Assembly: GCA_030789695.1 (NCBI GenBank)
Contig: CM061142.1
Location: 49,293,987-49,357,986, forward strand
Direction of reading: 5' to 3'
Origin: Scilla litardierei
Taxonomy: Eukaryota > Streptophyta > Magnoliopsida > Asparagales > Asparagaceae
DNA length: 64,000 bases
Positions 11,781 through 22,464 of this stretch are shown here, piece by piece. The notes below the pieces were generated by a model. The model made no database searches. It saw nothing but the letters and a program-made list of their open reading frames with translations, and was not told the DNA's origin. A program made the position numbers and the translations under genes. Position 1 is the stretch's first letter. Each line of letters starts with the position of its first letter.

Positions 11781-13490
11781 ATGAATACCTTCCACAAGGG
11801 AACTACTAGAGAGTTATTGTTCGATCTTGATATCGAAAAGACATCCAGAGCTTTGAGATCCTCTAGCAGAAGTTCATCTCCATCTGCTCAGATGGGAGAA
11901 AATCCTCTTCCTCCTCCTTGCACTGGGTCCATCAGGGACCATATGAAACCGATGTTTGGGAACAACTCCTCGATTCTTAGACTGCAGCTGACGGCGGCAA
12001 CCTTCGAGCTTAAGACGGGGTTGATAAATTTGATGCAGCAGGATCCCTTCCACGGGCATCCTCATGAGAATCCCAACCATCACATCGACTCCTTCTTGGC
12101 TAAGTGCGATACCTTCAAGGCGAAGGATGTCAGTGATGATGCGGTGAAGCTACGGCTCTTCCCTTTCACCTTGAGGGACAAAGCCTCCTATTGGCTCTGG
12201 GCCCATCCTCCCAACCACTTCACCACATGGGAGAAGCTCACGCTTGATTTTGTGGATAAGTTTTATCCACCCTCAAAGACGGTCCGGATCCGTGGGGCCA
12301 TTTCCAATTTCAAGCAGCTCCCGCAGGAGTCGCTTTACGAGGCTTGGGAGAGGTTTAAGGACCTCCAACACCAGTGTCCACACCACGGAATCCAGCCCTG
12401 GGATTTGGTGCAGATCTTCTACAACCGGCTCCAGCCTAGCACCAATATGATTATTGATGCTGCAGCGCAGGGCGCCCTACTGGATAAGTCTCCCGAGGAG
12501 GATATAGATCTGTTAGAGCACATGGCAGCCAACACCCAGCAGTGGAACGATGAGCGGACCGTTGTGAACCGGACTCCTGAGGTCAAGGTCGCCACTCACT
12601 TGAATTCTCACATTGAGACCTTATGCAAGCAAGTGGCCCGCATCGAGCAACGCCTGGACTCTATCCCAGCGGCACCCAGCATGTCTTATCATCCCGGGGA
12701 GGAGTATGTAGATCCCGGATATATTCCTATTGAGGGTCACTATGAGGGTGCTGAGACATCTGAGACCGTGCAGTACGTCCAGGGAGAGGGACGGAACCAG
12801 TGGCAGCATCCTGATGCTAGAAATCACCCGGGGTTTTCCTATGGAAACCCAAGCAGAGGGCTTCAACCTCCGCAGTTTCAGAGACCACCACCTCCTCCTC
12901 AGCAGCAACAGAGCCAGCAGCAAGGTAGCTTTAGGCCAGTTGGGCCCTACAGGCCGTCGGGATATCAGTTCAACCGGCCACCTCAGCAGAATTATGTGTC
13001 GGCTCCTCCAAAGTCTAATCTTGAATCGACATTGGAGACCTTCGTGAGCGGCCAGATTCGCTTCAATCAGGATACATCGAACCAATTTAAGAATATCAAT
13101 TCTTCACCCGATGAACTGAGGGGGAAAATGTCGCAGTTGCTGAAGAATCAGGGGAGATTACCCTCCCAGCCGGAGACCAACCCTAGAGCTCAAGCCAATG
13201 CCGTGGTTTCAGTGACCACACGAGGAGGATGGGTTACTGACCTCGTTATGGTTCCGGTGCTGAACAAAGAAAAGGTCGCCACTAAAGAAGCTGTTGATGA
13301 CAGTGATAGAGATAAGGCCACTGAAAGGCCTGTCACTATTGAGGAGAGAGCGGATACACCTCCTGTCTTACCTACCATGACGCCGCCGCCCGTTGATGCA
13401 TCTAAGGGCAAAGCCTCTAGACCCCCTCCTCCATACCCACAGAGGCTAGCCCTAGCCAAATTGGAGAAGAAGTACTCCAAGTTTATGTAG
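11781..13490 (+). CDS. gag: Athila Gag polyprotein region
   Basis: 569 codons, starting 145 bp after the primer site. Residues about 85-220 match the retrotransposon Gag capsid domain, with the typical HIDSFLAKC, FPFTLRDKASYWLW and LYEAWERFKDL blocks. The middle (about 290-400) is rich in proline and glutamine. Athila and Tat Gags usually carry a CCHC zinc knuckle after the capsid; no CX2CX4HX4C motif is present here. The frame ends at a TAG at 13488-13490 and continues open in the same frame into protease, so the stop looks like a C-to-T nonsense change (CAG to TAG). It probably formed virus-like particles when active. It is not expected to be functional now. Confidence 0.85.
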   Translation: MNTFHKGTTRELLFDLDIEKTSRALRSSSRSSSPSAQMGENPLPPPCTGSIRDHMKPMFGNNSSILRLQLTAATFELKTGLINLMQQDPFHGHPHENPNHHIDSFLAKCDTFKAKDVSDDAVKLRLFPFTLRDKASYWLWAHPPNHFTTWEKLTLDFVDKFYPPSKTVRIRGAISNFKQLPQESLYEAWERFKDLQHQCPHHGIQPWDLVQIFYNRLQPSTNMIIDAAAQGALLDKSPEEDIDLLEHMAANTQQWNDERTVVNRTPEVKVATHLNSHIETLCKQVARIEQRLDSIPAAPSMSYHPGEEYVDPGYIPIEGHYEGAETSETVQYVQGEGRNQWQHPDARNHPGFSYGNPSRGLQPPQFQRPPPPPQQQQSQQQGSFRPVGPYRPSGYQFNRPPQQNYVSAPPKSNLESTLETFVSGQIRFNQDTSNQFKNINSSPDELRGKMSQLLKNQGRLPSQPETNPRAQANAVVSVTTRGGWVTDLVMVPVLNKEKVATKEAVDDSDRDKATERPVTIEERADTPPVLPTMTPPPVDASKGKASRPPPPYPQRLALAKLEKKYSKFM

Positions 13491-13493
13491 TTA

Positions 13494-13997
13494 TTGAAAG
13501 GGATTCAGCTGAATACCCCGTTTATTGATGCCATCACCAAGATCCCGACATATGCCAAATTTCTGAAGGATCTCATCACAGGGAAGAGAAGACCCGAAGA
13601 AATCAAGCTGTTGGAGGATTCTACATCCATTATCAAAAATCACCTCCCCCGAAAGCTGCTGGATCCGGGGAGCTTCACCGTGCCATGTTCCATCGACGGT
13701 ATGCCAATCAGCAGAGCGTTAATTGACTTGGGGGCCAGCATCAGCCTGATGCCCCTCTCCATCTTCAAAAGACTCCAGACGGGAAGTAAGCTGGAACCGA
13801 CGAGCATGTCCATCCAGCTCGCCGATCATTCTATCACTTACTCGGTTGGAATAGCGAGGGACGTCATCCTCCAGATACCTCCAGGGCTATGTATCCCAGT
13901 CGACTTCATTATTATGGACATGCCAGAGGGAGGAAGCTCTCAACTCATACTCGGCCGCCCCTTCATGGCGATAGCCAGAGTTCTGATAGACGTCTGA
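13494..13997 (+). CDS. Athila aspartic protease domain
   Basis: In frame with gag, separated only by the TAG at 13488. Protease motifs: IDLGASISLMP (active-site Asp in DLGAS, the Athila variant of DTGA/DSGA) about 80 residues in, and ILGRPFMA near the C-terminus, the conserved hydrophobic-Gly flap partner. It ends at a TGA (13995-13997) beyond which the same frame stays open to 14357, consistent with a CGA-to-TGA change. Its role would be cleavage of the Gag-Pol polyprotein. Confidence 0.85.
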   Translation: MKGIQLNTPFIDAITKIPTYAKFLKDLITGKRRPEEIKLLEDSTSIIKNHLPRKLLDPGSFTVPCSIDGMPISRALIDLGASISLMPLSIFKRLQTGSKLEPTSMSIQLADHSITYSVGIARDVILQIPPGLCIPVDFIIMDMPEGGSSQLILGRPFMAIARVLIDV

Positions 13998-14018
13998 GAA
14001 GGGACCCTTTCCCTCAAT

Positions 14019-14357
14019 GTGGGGAATATTGAAGCTGAGTTCCGGCTACAAAGGCCGATGAAGGAGAGAGCTTATGAAGAAGGGGCCAGTTATCTGGAGC
14101 TTCTTGAAGAGGAAGCAATCGAAGAGTTCACTACCGAAGGGGTCATGAAGGACCCAATGATGGCAAGCATCGACGACGACGGCGATCCAACTTACAACAA
14201 AGCGGTCGTCGCGTACATCCAAGTATTGGATGAGGAGTTTCTATGTCAATCGTCAAATCGTCAGGCAATGGAGACCATATCTTATGTTGAGAAGAATGTT
14301 GGAGTAGGCGGAAATCAAACGCCGCTGGTTTGCACCACCCCGCAGATTGACACGTGA
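14019..14357 (+). pseudogene. Post-protease linker of Athila pol, cut by a deletion
   Basis: Continues the gag-protease frame after the TGA. It is acidic (EEEAIEEFTTEG and a DDDGD run) and resembles the linker between protease and reverse transcriptase in Athila. No RT motif follows; the frame ends at 14357. It therefore marks the left side of the deletion that removed RT, RNase H and integrase. Confidence 0.6.
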
Positions 14358-14679
14358 CCACCACGCACGCCAAATGAGCATTGATATATCAGAGGGAGTC
14401 GAGCTCATGACTGAAAACGAGCGCTTATTGGGAGGCAACCTAATTCCGTAGATTTTGGACTTTCTTTCTTATTTTCTTATTTCTTATTTTTATTTCGTGA
14501 TTTTAGGTAAAATTGCAAAAATCATAAAAATTTGACGAGTTCGTGTTCTGTGTAGGACGGACAATTGGGGTATGCATATGGACATTATAAACGGAAGGAA
14601 GCCGGAGGAAATCAACAAAATCGAATATTTGAGAAGAAAACCAAGGGAAAAGAAGAGGAAAGAGAGACACAGGAAGCTC
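14358..14679 (+). other. Remnant of the 3' end of Athila pol and spacer
   Basis: GCGCTTATTGGGAGGCAACC at 14421-14440 is the block normally found at the very end of Athila/Tat pol. Finding it about 80 bp after the protease linker shows that roughly the whole RT-RNase H-integrase region has been deleted. The following 200 bp are AT-rich and non-coding. Confidence 0.6.
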
Positions 14680-15170
14680 GGACCGAGCAGCTTATCTGCT
14701 CGGTCGAGCAGCACAGATACGGAGAAACGCAGCCATTTTGCTCGGTCCGAGCCGCTAGCTGCTCGGTCCGAGTAGAAATGGGCTCGGCCCGAGCAATCAA
14801 CTGCTCGATCGAGTCGTACAGGGATGAGATTTGAGCGAAAAAATGTCACTCTATCGACCCGGGCAGAATATTATTGGCTCGGCCCGAGTAGAAATAGGCG
14901 CGGACCGAGCATCTAACTGCTCGATCGAGTCGTACATGGTTGAAATTTGGAGAGAAAACGTCACTCTGTCGACCCGGACAGAATATTATTGGCTCGGCCC
15001 GAGCAGGAAACGACTCGGAGGGAGTATTTCATTCAAAATTTTTACATTGACCGAGTCGAGCAGCCTAGCTGCTCGGACCAAATTGAGTCGTTTTGTTTAA
15101 ATTTTCTTTACATTGACCCGGTCGAGCAGCCTAGCTGCTCGGACCGAGTCGGGTCAGATCCAAAACTCGA
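14680..15170. repeat. GCTCGG/CCGAGC palindrome array inside the Athila internal region
   Basis: At least eight short inverted repeats such as GCTCGGACCGAGC, CGAGCAGCCTAGCTGCTCGG and GAGCAATCAACTGCTCGATC, in the leader of the env-like ORF; another pair lies at 15630-15663. They belong to the motif family of the U3 array in the LTRs. Confidence 0.8.
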
Positions 15171-15863
15171 TACCCGACTATTTATAACCGATGTTAAAAA
15201 TTTTCACCCTAAAATTTTTTCTAATCCCTCGTTTTACACCCCCCAGCTCCCTACCCCACCCCCTACTCGTTCAACCCGTCGACCTCCGCCGTCTTTCCCA
15301 CCTTCACCGCCGTCAGCTCCGCCGTCTCCGTCGCACTCCGGTCAGCCACCCCCCTCCGTTAAACCCCCCCTCCGTTAAACCCCCGTCGCCTCCGCCTTAA
15401 ACCCCTGCCCCCTCCCACTTCACAGCGATCGCCGAACCCAAAATCCCATCGCCGCTCTGTGCCCTAGGGCACATAACGAGTAGCCCAGTGCACGTTCAGA
15501 AACCCCCCCGAGTAGTCACATCCCCCCCGAGTCGTGCCCTATGGCACTGCTCGTCCAGCCGCCCCCCGAGTCGAACGACTCGTTCACACGACTCGCACCA
15601 AGTCACCCATAACTACCTGAATTGCACAGCTTGGACCGAGTATCTCTCTGCTCGGTCCGAGTCACAGTATATCTGCTTTCCACGCATTTTTGATCGATTA
15701 TCTGACGTTTTGCCCATTTCAAATTGCAGGTACTCTCCTCCTTCGTCAATAGCAGCAGCATGGACTAGCTTGGGGGATCTTTTACGCTTTCGCATCATCA
15801 GTACTTACGGTACACTCGTTCCCCTCTTTATTTTCATACCACACTTCATATATCGCATACACC

Positions 15864-17873
15864 ATGGTTCGCACACGCGGATCGACGACACCCCCCGCTC
15901 GCGGGAAGAGGCCGTCTTCTGGTGCCTCCTCTTCCTGTCCATAGTGTCGCGCATGCCTCACTTCCACGTCCTCCACTACCACCACCACACCCACTACCAC
16001 AGCTCCGGCTGTTACTACCACCATTCCCACCACACCACACCTGTCACCACAGCACCATCTACCGTCGCCACCTCTTCACCTCCACACCCCGCACCCTCCA
16101 TTGAGGACCCCACTGCACAGATCCCTACACACGGCATTACTTTCCGAGATAGCACTCACAGAGCGCGATACTCTAGGATCCATCAGCACCGTCTTGTGCC
16201 TACAGTCTTCATAGACGTGCCGGCTCTTTGGTCACTGGGCATCCTCCAGGGAGTGCATCGCCTGTACCGAGAGATCGGTTTCGACCAATTCCTCGGGGTC
16301 CACGCCCCCACTTACACACGCCTAGCCCTAGAGGGTCTTAGCTCCCTTGCTTTCACCGCAGCAGGTGACGGCATCACCTTTCGTATCCTGGATCACGACT
16401 ACACTGTCACTTTTGCTATGATCTGGGATTATTTTCACTTCCCTGCTGTCCCAGATCCTAGGGTAGCTCTTTCCCCGAGCTTTGACCTTGATGATTTTGC
16501 TGCGCGCTCCTTTTGGGAGCGCATTTCTGGACTACCTAAGTACCGCCCTAGCCAGGCGAAGGCATCGTGCATAGTGCACCCTTGCCTTCGCTACGCCCAG
16601 AGGCACCTAGCATGCACACTCTTCTGCAGACCGGAGGTCGGGACTATGTCTATCCCTGAGCTTACCCATCTTTGGGGTATGACCCGACCTCTTATATTCC
16701 ACCAGGATGGCTCTTTGAGACCATTCATGCTCTCTGACGCAGCCCACTGGTAGTGTCAGCGCATCTACCAGACAGCCACCACATTCCACTCACAGATATC
16801 TGCTGCGGTGGTTTCTCTTCTATCTTTGCTAGGATGCTAGGTATCCCCATCCCACCTGACCTGCACCGTCCACTTGGCTCGACACGCTTGACCATTGGCG
16901 TGCTCGAGCACATGCATATCCTCCATCCTTATGGTGCTCGTCACTGGCGTTACCTAGTAGGTACCGGCCACGATCCCCACATGGTCCTCCCAGCCCCTCA
17001 CCTGACTCATATCCCCGCCGTCCAGCTTGACTGGATGCTTCCTCAAGTTTTCCCACCCCCTCACATTCATGTTCTCGAGCCTCCTGGAGTACCGGTCGAG
17101 GCTCCTACCGATGACCCAGACCCACGCTCCTTGAAGTTCGAGCTTCTTGACATAGCAGCTCTAGTTGCGGTCTCCCTATTCCTCCAGACCACCCATCTTC
17201 AGGAGCCGCACCTTCCACCGATGTATCTTCCGTATCTATTGTCGTCGAGTCTTCGGGGATTGTCCTCACCTCCTTCCCCGAGACTCAGATCTCTTCTGTC
17301 GCTGTATCGGTTCCTGAGGGCACCGATTTACCTTTTTCTGACGATGCTATAGATTTAGATGCTCCTTCGCACGACCCTATCCCCACCCTCCCCCTCTTTC
17401 GGAGCTTATAGCTTCAGCTCCACTTCCTGGCACCACCTCCTCCTACACAATGCCTCCACGCTGTGCTAGACCTGCCAACACCGGCACATCCAACCCTAGG
17501 CCTACCCGGCGCACACGTCACACACGATCTCCCACCCAAGCCACCACCGCCGTCGATTCGTCCACCACCACCCATGCGCCCCCCTCCGCCCCACGCCCCT
17601 CCGGGCCCCTTTACATAGGCGACACAGTACGAGGTTACATTCCGTGACGATGATCAAGAAGACCGCTTTGGCGCCATGATCCTACTAGCAGGTTATGGTT
17701 GTGCGATGACTCAAGAGTCGGTTGAGGGTGATCTGCTTTTCCTTCGGAGCCTCATGCGTCACATTCGAACTGACCCACCTCACGAGTTTCGACCTGACCT
17801 CTCACCCACCACCGCTCTGGGTCCACAGCAGAGGGACCCATCACCACCCCCAGAGGGTGGTGCCTCTGCTTGA
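15864..17873 (+). pseudogene. Athila env-like / ATHILA ORF-1 family protein, frameshifted
   Basis: The likely start is ATG 15864 (MVRTRGSTTPP, a basic N-terminus typical of this ORF). The frame then breaks. The best part is the frame running 15488-16753, where from about 16110 to 16730 it matches the ATHILA ORF-1 domain: LWSLGIL, YTRLALEGLSSL, a YTVTF block and HPCLRYAQRHLACTLF. A stop at 16751 is followed by a +2-frame continuation to 17352 (CCGGFSSIFARMLGIP), then short open pieces at 17450-17647 and 17676-17873, proline/threonine-rich. At least three frameshifts or stops are needed to connect them. The position, downstream of pol, is that of the env-like gene. I see no convincing signal peptide or membrane segment, so an envelope role is not shown here. 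Confidence 0.7.
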
Positions 17874-17876
17874 TGT

Positions 17877-19587
17877 AGTCCGTACCATCTTTTGCCTCCC
17901 CCATATATGTTGTGCCCATCTGTCTTTTCGGGGCCCTACTTTCACATATCTTGGGGGAGGATACACTCATGCATCACTCCATACATTGCATTGCATCATA
18001 TCATATTTTTATTTTTATTCACTTTTTCTTTTATTACATAGTTTTTATTTTATTTCCCCACCCACACCACCCCTTTAGCATCATCTCCTGCTCACGAGCG
18101 TTTTCTTAGCAGTGAGGACACTGCTTGGTTTAGCTTGGGGGATGAGCGCTCCCGCTTTATTTTTTTTTCATTTACTCCCCTATTTTCAGTTTTTATTTTA
18201 CTTTTTCGCCACTTTCCCGCCTCGTTTTAATTTTTCTCATCTTTGCATCATATTTTCTGTTTTTCTCCATGCATGCATCTCTTTTTTATCTATTTTCCCT
18301 TTTTCTCTGCTTCTTTTTATTTTTGCTAAGAATGGTTCACATGATGATATCTCTCTAAGCTTTATTAGTTTTGTGATGCTCATCTCTTTGGCATACTATA
18401 AGAGCTAATTTCAGTTTTATTATCTATATGCATGCATTTCTTTTGATGATCTGTTTGAATTAATACCTGAAATGAATTGAAAATCGATTGCATGAACTAG
18501 TATTTGGTATGATTTATGTTGGGAAACGCACCCAGGTTCAAGCATCACTATAACACTTGGATCACCTGCTTTCTTATCTTATTCACTTCTGTTTGCATGC
18601 CTGCTGATATTGCGATTAATACCGCATGCCATTTCCAGTATTCATTCAGAGAAGTGAAAATATTCATGCTATATATGAGTTTAGTTAGGATTTTATTTTA
18701 TCAAACTGATGTGCACCATCTTATGAGTGAACCGAGAGTCCCATTATCTTCCTTCTCCACATATCTATTTTATATCTCTACATATCAGTTGGTTACACCC
18801 CTATAGCTACCTTTACCGCATATCACTTCCCAAAACCCAAAAAGAAAAGTATAGCTTCTTAAAAAAAGAAAAAAAAAGAAAAAAAAAAGAAAAAAAGGTG
18901 TATATATTCATATCTGAAAAAGAAAAAAAAAGAAAATGAATAAATACTGTTTTGTATTATTTCATTAGAAGCTATCATTCATTCAAAATTTCTATATCAT
19001 TTTCCTTGATGTGACGCCTCAAGCTAAGCTTGGGGGGTAAACCAACTGATTACATGAGTGAGCGTGACATTAGAATGGAGACGGTGCACATCGGGGAGAT
19101 TTAATAAAACCCAAACTTTACGAATTACTTTGGTTTTGGAAATTTTTCATGTAGCGAATTGAATATCTGAATGGCATGATTTTTCCTATTCTTTATTGCA
19201 TGTTGTGTGAATCTTTTGTGCTCCTTGCGTATCTGTGATTGAAAAGGGCATTGCCAACTCCTTTATACTAGACTCTAGGGATTGCACGAGATTGATATGA
19301 TTTGACGGTGTTATTTCAGTAGATCCATGTTCTTTGCCTGTATTGCATGTCATCTGATATATAAAGCTAGAAATTACCAATAGCATGTATGTTTAGCACT
19401 CAGAGCATCGTGATATACTATTTGGGCCTAAGATCTGACCGAACATCCTTAGCACTTTCCTCTGACCTCTCTCTTTTTGTTTTCATTCCTCTCCATTTTC
19501 ATTTTCTTATTTTTGTTTTGTTTTCCTCCCGGTGTACCGATTATTCGTCTCCCTCGAGGACGAGTAAGAGGTAAGCTTGGGGGATTT
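17877..19587 (+). other. Athila 3' non-coding region with four CTTGGGGGA purine boxes
   Basis: 1.7 kb without coding sequence between the env-like ORF and the 3' LTR. It holds four similar boxes: 17949-17960, 18132-18143, 19027-19037 and 19573-19585, only the last adjoining the LTR. From 18500 to 19040 it is clearly homologous to 27890-28500 of the non-autonomous element in T1 (shared blocks TTCTCCACATAT, GTGAACCGAG, GCCTCAAGCTAAGCT). An A-rich stretch lies at 18838-18940. Confidence 0.75.
19573..19587 (+). other. Athila polypurine tract
   Basis: AAGCTTGGGGGATTT directly before the 3' LTR start TGATGTG at 19588. This is the plus-strand priming site. Confidence 0.8.
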
Positions 19588-19860
19588 TGATGTGTCCATA
19601 TTTTCTATCATTTTCATATCATTATCTCATCGCATTGCATATCATTTTCGCGTCCAAATTCCACTTTTTTACTACGATTCTGCATTTTTGACGATATTTT
19701 CTAGTTTCGTAGTGTTTCGTGAATTTTCAGGGATTTTGGAACGATTTGGACCCCTATCCAGGTATGGACACATCCGACATGCCCGTAAGCCCATTGGCGG
19801 GGCTCTGGAGGAGTTCGTCGCGTTCCCGGAGCCATTGGAGGAGAGAAAAGAGAGAGAGAG
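19588..19860 (+). repeat. Athila 3' LTR, left part
   Basis: Aligns with 2449-2720. It is interrupted in a short (GA)n tract by the Tekay element T1 and continues at 35957. Confidence 0.9.
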
Positions 19861-19864
19861 TGTG

Positions 19865-22418
19865 TGTCACGCCCCGCTTCCCAAAAATATGGAGGCAAAG
19901 CGTGAGAAGGTCCGCTCAGACTTGAAGCTACAAAGCCGCAAGTCTGATAAGCGTCAATCAACATAAAATAGCAGGTCCCTGTAATGTGACACGGAACAAA
20001 GACAAGAATAATAGAAAGAGACAGATAACATAAAATTATAATCTCGATGTCCAAATAAGTTCAACAACCACAGAAATGCCACCAGGCAAACAAAAAGAGT
20101 CTAAGAGAAAAAGACCTAGCATGGCCAACAAGATAACTAACAACAACGGTGCTACTCACCGACAACAACAACAACGACTAAAGGTAGAAATGTGGAGGAA
20201 ACTAGGACTGATCACCGGTGTCCTCGTACTCCACGTCAACAACAGAATCGGGCACAAACTCCACGAACTCGTCGCCCTTAACAGCAATCTCTGGCTCAGC
20301 AACTAACATGCGACACCCAAAGAGAAGGGGCACATGTCAGCAAGTCTACAAGACTTGTGCAAGGAAACTAAAGAAAGTAAAAATAACCTAGCAGTTCTAG
20401 AGTATGGTATAACATGACATGTTATGCAAGGAGAACAACACGTAAAGTAAACAGCAGTTTATGACATGGCATGATTTAAAGCATGGCAGGTAAAACATGG
20501 CATGTGCAAGTAAACATTTACAAGGACAATTACAAGTATTGTAAGCAAGTCGTGCACAGAGATTCCGCCCTTTGGCTAGAGTGGCTGTACGGGCCAACTC
20601 TTACGCTCAAGTGACCGTTTATCTCTACCCCTCCACGTGTATCGAGCCAGGGCTTTACCCCCGAACATGGAATGCTCGCTTCTGGATCGCAAGCCAGGAA
20701 GTGTTTTTAACAAGGATGGCGTAGGGTTATGCCCGCATAACGGGTGCCTAGCCGGTAACACGGAAACACGGATTTGTACAAGGATTTGTAGCATGTGCTA
20801 CGATGCAACATGCAAAGAGATGACATGTAAAATGGATGCACATGACAAATATTCGAATAGAAATTGCGTACCGTTAAAGAAAAGTAAACATGACAGACAA
20901 ATGTATGACATGGTATGACAAGGGCAATTCTAGCTTCGTTGTCAAGCTAGAATTTGAATTTGCACCTAGACCGCTATCATTTCACGGTCTAGTCTCTTTC
21001 ACACTAAAACAAAGCAATGGCCTAAAACATGGACTACAACAAGGTTGGTAAGTTTCACTTGCCTGGTACCGAGGTTTGTTGGTCGACAAGAGTTGTCACA
21101 CAAATCGCTACTCTACGGAATTTAGGGCTCGCTGTTTTGGCAAAACAGAAAATTAGAATCAAGATCTAATCCATATTTTTGTATTGGAATCCTATGACAT
21201 CTGTAATCAATTTTTATTAGGTTTTCTAAGTTACAGTGAGGGTTATGGGGAGATTAAAGGTAGGTCTACTAACCGTATTTGTAGCAAAAGAAAGATGATC
21301 ACGATGCCTATGAACTGCAGGTAGAAGAAGATCTCGACGATCTCCAGGTTGCCGTCGCCCAACCGAGCTTAGCACGACAACGGAAGAGCGATCCGAGGGA
21401 GAAGTTGCGGCTGAAAGGATCTCCTACGGCTGATCTAAAATGGATCTGGAGGATGGGGAGTATAGGGCAAATCTGGAGCAAAAGAGGATTTTGGGATTTT
21501 GGAGATCGGCCGGCGGCTCGCGGGTGGTCGTCGGGGCAACGGAGGGTGAGATGAGGCTCGGGAGGAGGAAGGAAGGCAAGAGGAAGATCGGGGGATGATT
21601 TTTTTTCCGGCTAAGAGAAGTGAAGAAGAAAAGAAAAACGTATGGGGTTTAAATAGAAACAATAAGCGGCGGCTACGACTTAACCTAGGTTTACTGGGCA
21701 AACTAGTCGGTCAGTGAAGAGTGGTCGACCGACTAGTTTAGGATCTAGTCGGTCGGTCACCCAACTGACACCGACTAAAATCAAACAATGAACAGGGTTG
21801 GTACAGGGAAGGCATAATTAGTCGGTCTGTGAAGAATCGTCAATCGACTAGTTTGGAAACTAGTCGGTCGGTGAACGTTCATGAACCGACTAAAGGTCGA
21901 ATAAGATAAATAATGAGTACTGACAGTTAGTCGGTCTGAGAAGAAACTCTAACCGACTAGTTTCTCAACTAGTTGGTCGATAGTTTTTCTTTGACCGACT
22001 AACTGTAAACAGTAACTCAGTCAACAAAAGGTACTCTGTACAAGTCGGTCTGAGAACAAGTCTTGACCGACTAGTTTCATAACTAGTCGGTCGATGAACG
22101 TGCTTAGACCGACTAATTGTAAACAGTAACTCAGTCGAAATTTACTGAGAAGAACTAGCCGGTCTGAGAAGTGTTGCCGACCGACTAGATTGCAATCTAG
22201 TCGGTTGGCTCTCCTTCATGAACCAACTAAGATGCACCAGAAGTGCCGAATCGAAGCGCGAAGCTTCGGGAAGATTCCTATGGCCTCTAGAATCACTCTA
22301 GCTCTAAGATAAGGACGCTATGAAGCTCAACATAAGAACGTCTGACAGGGAAAAGCACACAAGGAGAAAACACCCAATATTATTCATATAATAGTTATTA
22401 CAAAAACCGGTCGTTACA
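19865..22418 (-). repeat. T1 3' LTR (in sense orientation)
   Basis: 2554 bp, near-identical to 33397-35956 with scattered substitutions and a small replaced patch near 21597. U3 carries five units of the CTAGTCGGTC/GACCGACTAG array at about 21690-22235. Confidence 0.95.
21690..22235. repeat. T1 U3 palindrome array, five units of about 110-120 bp
   Basis: Each unit holds two hairpins, TAGTCGGTC-spacer-GACCGACTAG and CTAGTCGGTCGGT-spacer-ACCGACTAA, separated by TTT-N2-4, and most units end in AAACAGTAACTC. The copy in the other LTR is at 35235-35770. Confidence 0.85.
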
Positions 22419-22435
22419 TCCTCCCCACCTTAAGA
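22419..22435 (-). other. T1 polypurine tract
   Basis: In sense CTTAAGGTGGGGAGGA, immediately before the LTR start TGTAACGACC. Confidence 0.75.
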
Positions 22436-22464
22436 AAAATTCCGCCCTCGGAATTTCCCAACAC

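Noticed and set aside
14947..15378. Open frame of 143 codons before the env-like gene
   Set aside because: Built from the palindrome array and a proline-rich C-tract; no similarity to the Athila proteins.
15488..15863. Upstream extension of the env-like frame from 15488
   Set aside because: The translation before about 15864 has no similarity to ATHILA ORF-1, and the better start, MVRTRG, is in another frame.
20076..20918. Open frames repeated at 33608-34450
   Set aside because: They recur because both lie in the two T1 LTRs; no recognisable protein, and the sense orientation is minus.
21690..22235. Regular palindromic repeats with spacers, resembling a CRISPR array
   Set aside because: Units and spacers are both related between copies, the arrays lie in U3 of eukaryotic LTRs and occur in both LTRs of each element, and no cas genes are present.
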